In this document: one piece after another, positions 24,000 through 35,648 of the stretch
How positions within the stretch are numbered: the stretch's first letter is position 1
How the letters are laid out: each line of letters opens with the position of its first letter
DNA from: Channallabes apus
Lineage: Eukaryota > Chordata > Actinopteri > Siluriformes > Clariidae
Assembly: GCA_030522415.1 (NCBI GenBank)
Contig: CM060126.1
Span: forward strand, 10,689,352 to 10,753,351
Length of the DNA stretch: 64,000 nt
Direction of reading: 5' to 3'
Notes under the pieces: generated by a model
Databases searched by the model: none
What the model was told of the DNA's origin: nothing
What the model saw: the letters and a program-made list of their open reading frames with translations, nothing else
Program-made: the position numbers and the translations under genes

Positions 24000-26900
24000 G
24001 AAGAACACCAATGGAACATAGATGGAGAAGGTCCTAAAGAAATGATTAAGCTTTTTTAAGCTTGCCCAAATTCAACTTCAAAGTGCATGAAAATAGTACA
24101 GACTACATTGCAAATCTTGCCTTTACAATAGATTGATTATAATACTTTGCATTCTGTCACTCTTGCCAATATTAGTTTTAGATGAAAAGTCAGTATACCA
24201 TACCTGGTTTAGTTCTGAGACAGTTAGGCACAAAGCTACACCTTATATATTATCAGAAGTCTAGATAAGTGTGTTGGTATATACCGTAGGTCTAGGGGAT
24301 TCCCACATATCACCCCTCCCACCGGTGCTGTATATCATATACATACTGTATACACAGTTTGTTCAGAACTGAACTCTGAAGACAGTATGAAGGTAGTGTT
24401 GCTGTCTCATAGCCCCAGGCTCTTTGGTTTCACCCTGAGCTTGGTTTTCCACCTGTGTCTACCTGGGTTTCCCTCCACCTACTGTACCAAAAAAAAAAAC
24501 ATAATGGTAGGAGGGTTGGCTAGGTGTCAATGTGTGTGCATGGTATCTTGTGATAGACTATTGTCCCTTCCTGGGTGTATTCATGCCTCACACACAGCAC
24601 TCCCCAGATACAAAGAGTAAAGTCCATATCTCCCAAAACCTTGACCAGCATAATGCACATACATACTGGCGATGAAGGAATGAACTCCAAGGATCTGAGA
24701 GGCTGACATTTAAACAGCTAGAGTAATGTTTGTAGGTTTTGCCATACAGCAAATTGTCATTATTGTCATTACATTGATTCTGTGGCACTTTATTGGATTT
24801 TAAATGAAACAATGGTAATTACATTGGCATGCACAATCAATATAATCTGTTATCAGACATTTATCCATAATACATGACAATGAATACCAATTATTTTTAA
24901 ATGTAAAAATGATTGTTAAAACAAATTACATCATCATTTAAAACCCATTTGTCCCATTCATACCTTTTTTGGTGTTACTGGTTTTATAGGACTGGAACAC
25001 TCATCTTTAGTAAAACACAACCAGTGGATTTTTTTCCAGGAGATTGGCAGCTAATAACAAATATTAAGTTTTAAGTTTTGTCCTAAAAAAAAAAAATAAA
25101 GTCCATAGCTTCCTAACTGTTTTGTAGTATCATTCACCATTCATACTCATTGCTGTTCTTTGAATTTTGAGACATATACTGTAGAAGGACCTGCGCAGGT
25201 AAGATGTTTTGTACTTTTCAGAATTGATTCTGTCATGCTGTCAGGCACATTTCACCATGTTTCACAGTTGAGGCAGTATGTTATAGATCACATGCTGTCT
25301 CGTTCATTCATCTTCAGTAAGCACTGATCTGATATCACAGTATGTGGGAGATCCAAAGCTTATCCTAGGAGAATTCAACCCAGATGGTATGCCAGTTTAT
25401 CAAATAGTACCTCACACACAAAATGACACACATACACACCTACAGTTAATTTTTATGGATGGAGAATCTTGGGGAAATCCATGTTGGGGTTTATGCTATC
25501 TACTGTATCACCAGGAATAATCTAATATACTGTACATACAATATGCATAGATACCCTTATAATAAATTTGAAATTCTGTTATTTCAGTCATATTGTCCAG
25601 AATGCAGAATATATACTTACAAACCGGGCAAAATTTTTTAAAAAGCTCTCATAGCTCTTGCTTTTAATTGCTTCATTGACTCTTACAAGTACATGAACTG
25701 CCCTGAAGCACAAAACAGGGAATGAATATACAGCTTTTATGCATGTGGGTCCTCATTCACCTCCACATCTGATCCATTTTAAACCAAAAAAAAAAAGGGT
25801 TCTAGGAGCCAATGAATCATATAATACGCAGTTCATGACAAGTCACATAATAGGTGAAATAAGGTATCATTCCCCAGGGATGTACAGGTATGAATACAGG
25901 AAAGATGATATATACAACATAGCACTTTGCCACAACTAATCAGCTTTAGTTGGGTTTAATGCGTATAAGGTTTCAGGATCTGAATGAACTGAGAAAGCCC
26001 TACAAGCTTGTCTGACCTAGTGAAAGGTTTTATTTGATACAGTACAAACCATACACAAATACTGTATTAAACTAAAAACACCATGTGGTCAGATTGCATT
26101 TATCCTGCATGAGTATAAGGGATCAGTTTTACATTACACAATTATTTGGAGCATACAGCAGATAGTATTGAAAGCATGGTGGTGTGCTAGCAGACATTGC
26201 TAGTAATGGGAGCTCTGAAAAGATTTTGCCTGGGAAACAGTGAAGTACTGATATGTAAAAAAAAAAAAAAAAAGAAGGAGAAAAAGAAAAACTGTGAAGA
26301 ATATGAGATCAAAATATTTGTTCATATGAGATATTAAACATTTTATCATTGAGTGTTTTTGCATTCATAATTTGTGTGAGGAAGAAAGGTTTACGCATAT
26401 CACACGGTCGGCTTTTTCGTCACAGCCCATGTTTTTTCATTAGATGTTCTTACAAGTTTAATGAAGAAATTTGCTAGAGCGTTTTGGCAGCAGCGTGTAA
26501 ATTAAAAACAAATGTAACTGTTGATTTATGTTCTACATTGACTCGAATAAAAGGTAATTTGTTATTCATGACCTCATTAGTAAGTACTAACTGTACATAA
26601 AATCCTGGTATATTTATTTTTAATGACATTCAGAGACACTAATTCCACAAAAGACCACCCTGTAGTTGTAAAGCCATAAGCTCATAATTAGGAATTTGAT
26701 GTCTTTATAACTGTCACATGATTAAAACGGTGACAAATTGTGCTCTGGTTTTAATGCATGTTTTTATAAATATAATAAACGTCAGAAAATACATGATCCA
26801 GTGTCCTACTCAGTCCTAAGTCCTAAACAAACCCTACATAAGGAAGGAACAAAGTGTCCCAGATGTCATTCCTATTATGCAAAGAGGAGATATAACCTGC

Positions 26901-27630
26901 TATAGCTGTTATTGTGTGTTCTTCCTCTATATTTTTTCAGACACCAATAATTGCATGATCGTATTTCCTGAAGGACCTGTGGCCTCAGTGTCATTTACAG
27001 TATGAAACCAGCTTAACAGCATAAAGAGATACCCTGAGAATTTGAATTTGTGAGACTAGACTTTACTCTGATGTTATGATGTCAAACTCCATGATTCTAT
27101 GACTACATAAGATTCAGATATAGAATCCTGACATTGACACATTGGTGAATCAAAGGATTTGACATCTCAGGTTATTGTTGGTCAACTGCTATTTGAAGTG
27201 TACATTTTGTTCTAGGCTCATGCACTTGTGAAAAATATCAAAAGAAGTCATTAAAAGGGAAAATATCAAGGCAATTATCACACTGTAAAAAGAACACAAT
27301 GATCAGCAAAATGGAGAACCGGCTATCTGCAGGAAATGTGTGAATTATGAAGTTTTGCCTTCTCAGCAAGACGTGACAGTTACAGTACTTTTAGGAAGAA
27401 CACAAAAGTGATGATTAATTAAACAATATTTTACGCAAAATTATACTTGATTTCTCCAAAATGAAACTGTCTAAAACAGTCCGTTCCCATATATTTCCTT
27501 TGTGGCTTTTCCCAAGAGCTGACATGAAGCTCTGACAAATTTTTCAACGTACTCATATTGGACAGGGTTCGATTAATTTTACAAATCTTTTACAAAAAAA
27601 AAGGGGGGGGGGGTAAACTTGAATTTAATG
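24000..27630. other. Gene-free intergenic region
   Basis: This lies upstream of the ZPLD1-like gene. A worn SINE copy can be traced at about 24395-24605 (plus; gctgtctcatagccccaggc, then acctgggtttccctccacc). Otherwise I see AT-rich DNA and poly-A runs (25084-25097, 26256-26273), with no exon-like frame bounded by splice sites and no RNA gene. Confidence 0.5.
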
Positions 27631-27633
27631 AGG

Positions 27634-28228
27634 TGGCACGATGGTGGGGCAGTGATTAGCAGTGTTGTCTTGCACCTCCTGGTTTCTGGTTCGATTCCTG
27701 CCTCATATCTATGTGCATGGAGTTTGGATGTTCTCCCCGTTCTTGGGTGATTGGCATTCCCAAATTGCTCAAAGTGTGTGAATGAGAGTGTGAGTGTATG
27801 TGTGTGCCCTGCGATGGATTGACACCTTGTCCAGGGTGTACCCCGCCCTAAGTCTCCTGGGATAGGCTTCACCCCCCCCCCCCCCGGTGATAAAGTAGGA
27901 TAGATTATGAGTGAGTGAGTGAATAATATTGTATCTTTATTAAGTCTTTTATCCTGGACAAGGTCATGATAGCACCAGGGCCTATCCTGGGAACACTAAG
28001 TATGAGGCAGGACTACAAGAGCAATCTTTTCCCTGGCACGTCACACATATTTATTCACATCTAGCAGTAATCTAAAGCTGCAGATTCTGGCATGTTTATG
28101 TGAGGTGGGAGGAAACCAAAGGAAACACTCAAGGGAAAATGTGAAATTTTATACAGACAGTGACCTGAGCTCAGCGACCCTGGAACTGTGGAATGCAATC
28201 AGGCACCACTGTGCCACCATGCTCAACT
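27634..28228. mobile_element. Inverted pair of SINE copies
   Basis: A plus-strand copy of the abundant SINE family at 27634-27918 runs from a head (ggtggcacgatggtggggca) to a tail with gagtgagtgag. A worn minus-strand copy at about 27946-28228 ends with the inverted head (aggcaccactgtgccaccat). The copies are tail to tail with under 30 bp between them, so the pair could fold into a long hairpin if transcribed. Confidence 0.7.
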
Positions 28229-28304
28229 TTTTGTCTTTAAATGTGCTTTATAAATAAAACCAACATAACTCGTCTTTATACTGACCTCTAAACCCCTAAA
28301 GTCA

Positions 28305-29768
28305 CACTGTAAAAAATGTTCGTAATTCTAACAGTAAAATACCGTATAAATGCTATAAAACCGTATTTCACAAAACTTGGGATAACCGTAGAAATTACAG
28401 TGAAAACTGTAATTAGTTTTGCAGAGTAAGACCTTAAATTTGACAGTTAAAAACATATGAAAATATGGTTTATTGTAGTAAAATTTATGATATACTGTAT
28501 TTTTAAAAAGGAAACTCTCAGAGAAGGTATTTGTTACTAATATCATGAAGCATCAGTTTATATTTTACTAAACCTTTGTTGATAGAGTTTAAAAATCAGA
28601 AAAATATCTGCTCTGTAAAAAATAAACTTTACAATTTTATGGTTAAAAAACAGGCAACTGTGGCTGCCAGAAATTTACCATAAAAAATACGGGAGCAACG
28701 TTATTGGTTGTATGGGACTGCACTCATTATACTGTATATTTTACGGATTTTAATGTTTTTTCCTACGGTTTATAAATAAAGTGTAAATATTACGGTAAAA
28801 AAAAACTGGCATCTGTGGTTGCCAGAAATTTACCATAAAAAATATATGCAGCACTATTGTTTGTACGGGACTGCACTCATTATACTGTATATTTTACGGA
28901 TATTAATAGTTTTTTCTACGGTTCATAGCCGTCTAATTTACATTAACCAAGGACTTCAAATTCGTGAATGGTATTCCGCCCTTTGATCAATGTGGCAAAG
29001 ACAGCCGCTAGCACGCGCCACTTTACCCGCCCCCACCGCCATACTTAGGCTGTCTGCCCAAAAAAATGTCCACCCTGACATTTGTATATTTGATTTTGAG
29101 AATTTAAATATTGTTTTGCTGTCTTTATTAAAAAAATACATGGGGCCATGCTGATGTCCGAGTCTTGAATAAATTTTGATGGGTTTTGATGATTTGATTT
29201 AGGTTTGTATTCATCAATTAGTATAAAAGTATTCTTAATAGTTTCTTAACAGTAAAATCCGAATGCTTAGCAATGTAACTTCTATCTCTTTTAGCTCCCA
29301 GCTAGTGTGATAAAATGATGCTTTCACAGAATTGCTGAATGAATTCATTGTGGTTATTCATAATAAAACAAATAGTCCAACAACAACGACAGCAATTGTG
29401 TAGCAAGCATGGTAGTGTAGTGGTTAGCACTGTTCACCACCAGGGTCCGCGTTCGATTCCCGGCCAGGCTCAATTCCCATCTCTGTGTGCATGGAGTTTG
29501 TATGTTCTCCCCGTGCTTGGTGGGTTTCCTCCAGGTACAAACCCCCCCTATATACTGTACGTGATAAAATTGTATAGATGATGGGTGTGAGTACTGAGCT
29601 GTAAAATAGATGGAAATAAACCATTATTATTACAACATAAATCTTTAAATTAGACAGTTCTGAGCTGTAAAAAACATGGTTATGATCCGTATTTGTTACA
29701 ATGTAAACCCTGGAATTTGGCGGGAATAAACTGTTTTTATAACAACATAAACATGTTAATTAGACCGT

Positions 29769-29814
<46 letters not shown>

Positions 29815-29886
29815 TCTGTAAAAAAAAATGTACGGTAAACTTACGGTATTTTTTTTTCCCGTAAAATGTACTATTTATTTACAGTG
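28305..29886. mobile_element. Nonautonomous CACTA-like DNA element with internal tandem repeat
   Basis: The left end begins CACTGTAAAAAATG (28305) and the right end finishes with the inverse, ATTTACAGTG (ending 29886), the CACTG...CAGTG termini seen in EnSpm/CACTA-type elements. The flanking 3-bp duplication is not clear. Subterminal sequence is full of acggt/accgt motifs (taccgta, tacggta). Inside, a unit of about 165-180 bp occurs twice in tandem (about 28640-28760 and 28805-28920; shared gccagaaatttaccataaaa and ggactgcactcattatactg). A SINE copy (about 29404-29590) and a (TA)n run (29771-29808) are inserted. No transposase is encoded. Confidence 0.6.
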
Positions 29887-30068
29887 CAGAAGGAAGTCAA
29901 AAAGTTATATAACAATATTTTTTATTGGTGACACTTGCCTAATGCGAGGGAGGGGCCGGGGAGAGTTGTAGAATACTATTTGTACTCAATTTGTTTACTT
30001 TTAAAATGTCAGAAAAAATTTGTTTCTCACTCATTTTATTTTGATTTTATTTACCACTTATTTTGTAC

Positions 30069-30305
30069 AGGGTTGAAAGGGGTCTAGAACCTATCCCATG
30101 GGACAGGGGGGAATCGCAGGGTCCAACAACGCACACACTACTGGCAATTTGGAAACACTAAGTAGTCTAATCTGCATGCCTTTGGACTGTGGGAGGAAAC
30201 CCACCAAGCACAGGACGAACATGCAAACTTCATGCATACAGACCCGAGGAGGGAACTGAACTCTGACCCTGGAGCTGCGGGGCCACAGTGCTGACCACTA
30301 CATAA
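30069..30305 (-). mobile_element. SINE copy (abundant family)
   Basis: This is an inverted copy. It begins at the tail end with tacagggttgaaaggggtct and passes through tttggactgtgggaggaaac and acatgcaaacttcatgcata. It ends at the tRNA-like head (ctgaccactacataag). Worn but clearly the same family as 8470-8809. Confidence 0.75.
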
Positions 30306-32640
30306 GCAGGCCGGCATACAATATATGATATTTTTTTTAAATGTCAGTGTCGAAACATGGCCATGAGAGTTAACCTGGCTAACTTTACAAAATGAATAAC
30401 CTATACAGTACAACATATGGAGTATGTAACTTTGGTTCTATGGAATTCAGTCAACACTTTGTACTGTCTAAAACCACATGTATTTCACAAACTCATCTCA
30501 CCATTTAGATGATCAGCAAATAAACGAGGTCTTCAAGGTTGTGCATTAATGCACATTATTTGATGATACAGGATTGAACCCACGTGCCTGACAAGACAAG
30601 CAAGGGAAAGCAGTTTACTGTGTTGTCGCATGGACCTTATATAGACCACCCACATGAGGTCAAGGTCACAGTCACAGCAGTTTTTTGGTGACTGCTGAGG
30701 AATTGAGGAAATGAGCTAGGAATTCTAGCTCTGAAGGAAACCACTGTGGTGGTCTGGCACTAAAGAAATAAGCTGTACACTCAGCTGTAACTCTGGGTAT
30801 ACTGGTTTAAAGATGTGGTATTTAAATGCTTTTGCATTCTTCAGAACTTCTTAGCAATAGTCAAAGGTGCTATTTGTTGTGCATGTAATCCTTGCATGTA
30901 AAAGAAACTCCAAAATGAGAGTAATTTGTTTCTTGCAATTAATTGTGATTTAATTATATAGTTTTATTATTGTTGTTGTTGTATTTTATTTAGCAAAACT
31001 TATAAGAACAATGCCATTCTACTGTCAAACATTAGACAAAAAAAATGTCAGAAAAAATTTAAAGAAATACTACATTGAAATAGAAATGTTTTTTTTTTAG
31101 ATTCCAAACCCCTTCTGAAATTATTACTGTTTATTATTATATAGTAAATAATGGTAATGTATTTATAAAAATGGTGGGAAATGAAACAGGAATTATTAAC
31201 ACATTTTATATTGTCCTGCAAAAGTGTTGTCTCCATTGTTGACCTGAGCTAGCCACAGTGTGCTTTACTATATTTTGATGACATTTGAAGTAATGTATTA
31301 ATGTTATTTATTGTTTATTTATTTTATTACTTTATTTTGCAAGTTTTTTTTTTTTTTTTTTGCTGGAAGCATGATACATTTATTTATTAATTATCTAAGA
31401 TAACGGCAGCAGGGTGGTTAGCACTGAGTATGAGTGAGTGAGAGCTTACACGAAGCAGAGAAACAATGGAACTATTAACCAAATACTACCATCTAGTGGA
31501 CAACTAAAGGAATTTTTTTCACTTTTGTTTGTTAGGAATGTTCTAGCAGAGTTAGCCATTTGTGCGTTTAACTGTTTAGTTCATTTTGATTCTGATAAGG
31601 AATGCCACACATATCTGATTGTATGACGCTGTAGGGTTTGGTGATGTGTAGAATGGTCTTGTGTACAAAAAGATGTCTTGAGGAATATTGTCCAAACTTT
31701 TTGAAGGACTTTTTAGACTCTCATTTTTAGCATGGATTCTGGTTCTCATTTACAGTCCAGTGCCTGAGCAGATTCAGAGAAATGTTTGTTTGTTTGTTTG
31801 TTAAGCCACACAGTGACCTACAGTATGAATCATTCAAGCATAAAAAAAAACATCTAACTTAAGGCATGAACCAGTGAGAAATATGTGCAGATGATCATGA
31901 TTACTACACTGCTGATGCTGAATGGTTGAAACAGACAAGATTCCAAAGGGAAATGGGTTGTATATTTAGGCACTTTGTAGCCTGTTGCAGTAAAACATTT
32001 GTTCACATAAAAAAATTTTTTTAACTACATTATTTAATTTGATTTAATATGAAGGAATGAGCTGTGTCTCAAGACCTTTGTGCACAGCACTGTACACTAG
32101 CTGTCAATTTAACCATCTCGGCTCAGCAGTAGGCAGGTCCATCTGTTTCCTCAAAAGTGGTCAGCACACATCAGGAGTAGGCGGTCACTCCCTTTAGAAT
32201 AACATAAAGAGCATGCAACAAAAACTGGACAGAAATACAGACACAAGGAAAAACCTACATGTCATTGTTCTTTAGCAATGACCAAGTCAATCCCCATACA
32301 GTAAGCACAAAAACCTAGAAATTAAGTGAAGTGTGAGAAATACTCAAACTCGTGTCACATTTCATTGAGTTTTGAGTTTCATCATTCTGTGAAAATTTTC
32401 TTGTATTACACAATAGATAACCTGGAATTTATCAGTGATGATTAGAAAGAAAACAACTTTTTTTTTCTCTAGTGACAATTATTCCAAGGACAGATACATG
32501 GAACTATTAAATACTGTAAATGAGCTTGAATATGTTGGTCACACCCATGACCCATATATGAATCAGAAATTATGTCCTAAAGATTGATGTACTGCACATA
32601 TTGAAGGATTGCCGTGTTGTTGTTGTTATATTATTATTAT
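30306..32640. other. Gene-free spacer
   Basis: AT-rich DNA with short runs (T run near 31344-31361, GTTT run near 31783-31802). A tiny SINE relic at about 31405-31443 joins the family's head (agcagggtggttagcactg) directly to its gagtgagtgag tail. No exon-like frame with splice support is seen. Confidence 0.5.
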
Positions 32641-33023
32641 TATTATTATTCATTCATTCATTTTCTATACCGCTTAATCCTGTGTTCAGGGTCGCGGGGG
32701 ACCTGGAGCCTATCCCAGGAGACTTCGGGCACTAGGCGGGGTACACCCTGGACAGGGTGCCAATCCATCGCAGGACACACACACATACACACTCACACAC
32801 CCAATCACACACTACGGGCAATTTTGGAACGCCAATTAGCCTAACCTGCATATCTTTGGACTGTGAGAGGAAACCGGAGTACCCGGAGGAAACCCACCAA
32901 GCACGGGGAGAACATGCAAACTCCATGCACACAGAGACGGGAATCGAGCCTGGCCGGGGAATCGAACCCAGACCCTGGAGGTGCAAGGCGACAGTGCTAA
33001 CCACTACACCACCGCGCCGCCTA
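32641..33023 (-). mobile_element. Full-length SINE copy inserted in a TTA/TTG microsatellite
   Basis: This well-preserved minus-strand copy starts with the (ATTC)n tail and ttctataccgcttaatcctg and includes cagggtgccaatccatcgca and tttggactgtgagaggaaac. It ends in the head (gtgctaaccactacaccacc). Trinucleotide runs lie on both sides (about 32617-32650 TTA; 33024-33062 TTA then TTG). It is one of the best-preserved copies in the window and a good family reference. Confidence 0.88.
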
Positions 33024-33062
33024 TTAATATTATTATTATTATTGTTGTTGTTGTTGTTGTTA

Positions 33063-33379
33063 TAACCTTCATGGTCATACTACTCTTATGCTTGTTAAAC
33101 ATGAAATTGCAGATTTTGTCCTCCATTTACTGTTTTAATAGCCTGCACTTTTTTGGGGAAAATTTTTGGTTGTCCTGCTCAATAATGACAAACCATGTCT
33201 TCATGGACCTCAGATTGTGCACAGAGACATTGTCATGCTGAAGCTTGTTTTGGCCTTGATTTCCAGTGAAGGGAAATTGTATTAGTGCAAAGACATCCCA
33301 ACAGTATGGGAAAGGAATAATACATGGTTGTGAATATCAAGCATGAACAAACATTTGGACATACAGTATGAAGTAGTAT

Positions 33380-33411
<32 letters not shown>

Positions 33412-35648
33412 TGAAGATGACGTTGGCTTAAAAAAAACTGAAGGATTATACAGTTGCTGTAATTTAAGAATGTTGTAGTAAAAAAATAATAATTGTTTGC
33501 ACACATCCTTTTACGTCATGTATGAAAACAGGATCTTCCAGAATACACATTTTAATCACGGAATAGTCTTTGGAAAAGCTTACCAGGTCGACCTTAATTT
33601 ATAATAAAATGTACTGCTGTGAGGGTTTTTTTATATAGAGATTCAAAAATACTGTATGTCTAGACTGTGGGGAAAGAAATATGAATATTTTATTTACCAA
33701 ACATAATAAATTGTTGTTGTTGTTGTTGTTGTTGTTTTTCTTTTTTCACACTGATACTATCCCCAGCTTCAGTGAGTATATTTTCCTTGTCAGCTTTAGG
33801 TTGAGAATGAACAGGACTAAACAAAAAGGATACAGGATATTTTTTTTTCACAAAACTGCGTTTTTCCTTCCTCTCCAGTTTCCTTTGCTGATCTTGCTGT
33901 GTTGACTCTGAGCAGAAGTCACGAGAAGGATTGTGATTCACTTTACTGTTTCGATTCCTACCAATCAGCCTTAACAAGAATCTAACATATTCGAGTATTT
34001 GATTAATTTGACCCTTTAATTTATGGCTCAAATTAAAAATAAAAATTATTTTATTGCAGTGTTGGCTAAGAGTTTGAAAAATTTCAACTTGATCCAATTT
34101 CGTGTTTATAGTAAATTTACACCACTGTAAAACGTGGGCAATTTCACAAGCAAAACTAGCTCATGCTACTTTTTGTGTAGCTCTGTTGTACTGAAGTTTT
34201 TTTTTTTCACAATATATTATGTCATGACATGTGGTATTCATTAGTTAGTACAGTACCTACAAAAAAACATCCAAGTAAAGACCACTGGTGAACCAGCAGG
34301 ACTATGGGTGCCCAAGGTTCACAGATGCATGTGGCATGCAAAAACATGACCATGTGATGCAGTCATATAATGATAAATAGAATTTATAATATAGATATTA
34401 TAAATGTATCCCAAATAAGCAAGCCAGAGATTATGTTCTTTTCAATCAAAGAAAACTCCCTGAGATGACATGAGGAAGAAAACTCAAGAAGAACCAGACT
34501 CAAAAAAGAACCCATGCTCATCTGGATGACACCAAACAGTGAAAGTTATTAATAATTACCTTAGAGGAAAAGAGAATTATTCTGCACAGTCCATGTCTTA
34601 AAAACTTTCAAAGCTATTTTGGCAGCACAAGATAGTATTAGGAAGGTGATTTTAATACTATGGATAATGCTTCAATTATGGGAAATCCACTTAAAAATCC
34701 ATATGAAGCCATCACCTTATGGACTTAATGCAACAAGGCTGTCAAATTGTATGTGCAATTTGAATAAACCTTCATAAACAGTTTTTTTCCCTCCATGCAG
34801 TGAGCCAGGAAAGTTGGCAGGGCAGTACTTTAAAAGGTTTGTGTACAGTCAGTTCTTTGGAATTTCTTTTTATTCAGCTGGGCTAAAGAGAAAAAAATGT
34901 CATAGTCAAATATAAATCAGTCTAATCTGTTCTAAGTCTAATATGCAACTTTTATCATTGATTTACTCCATGCCTAATTCATTGACACCTTTTCTTCTAA
35001 CCTTCTTCACCTTGTATATGGCCTGGACACTCCACTGCGGCTCTATCCCTATAATAATCTGCATTCTTTAAACAAGTGTGCAAGCCCATCATTAAAAGGA
35101 AAGAGTTATATATGGAATATGGAATGGAGCAAAATAATGTTCCCAGCTGTCATCCCTGTCATTTTTGGTGTCATCATCATGGATCTCCCAGTATTCCAGC
35201 TGGGAAATCATGTTCACAGCAGATTTAAATCTGGTTGTGGTTATGGATGCAGTGATTCATACTGTACTGCATAATGTACAGTATGAATCTTTTCCTCCCC
35301 CTCATTCCCCTTCATATTGCACAGACTGAATTTCCTGGTAGGCTTTTTCATTCAGGATTTTGTAAAATAACATATAAAGTCCTGAAAGTATTATGAAAGA
35401 AGCAGGAAAGCAGCAGAGGAGTAAGTTGGTTTGCTGGTGTGTAATAGTTGGCATACTTCTCGAGCAGTGCACACTATGTAGTACTGTAGTATGCAGTGTG
35501 GTCCGTGAGGAGGATTGTAGGACTTTGTGCACACTCTCAGTCTCACTCTCTTCACTCTTTCTGCGTGTTTGATTATTAGCGCGACTTTTCGGACGCTGTC
35601 GAAGTGCACTTGAGCATTGATGTAAACAGCTATGTGGAGATGGATTTC
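33063..35648. other. Upstream flank of layn, no other gene seen
   Basis: It contains a GA run at about 33380-33411, a TTG run at 33711-33736, and an L2-like LINE 3' UTR scrap at about 34440-34530 (aaactccctgagatgacatg, then accagactcaaaa). The minus frame at 33690-34097 (135 codons) begins with a poly-Gln stretch copied from the TTG run and has no domain, so I do not call it a gene. No clear TATA box is seen ahead of layn. Confidence 0.45.

Noticed and set aside
33690..34097. 135-codon minus-strand open frame
   Set aside because: Starts with poly-Gln encoded by a TTG microsatellite, has no domain, signal or splice support, and lies in repeat-rich intergenic DNA.
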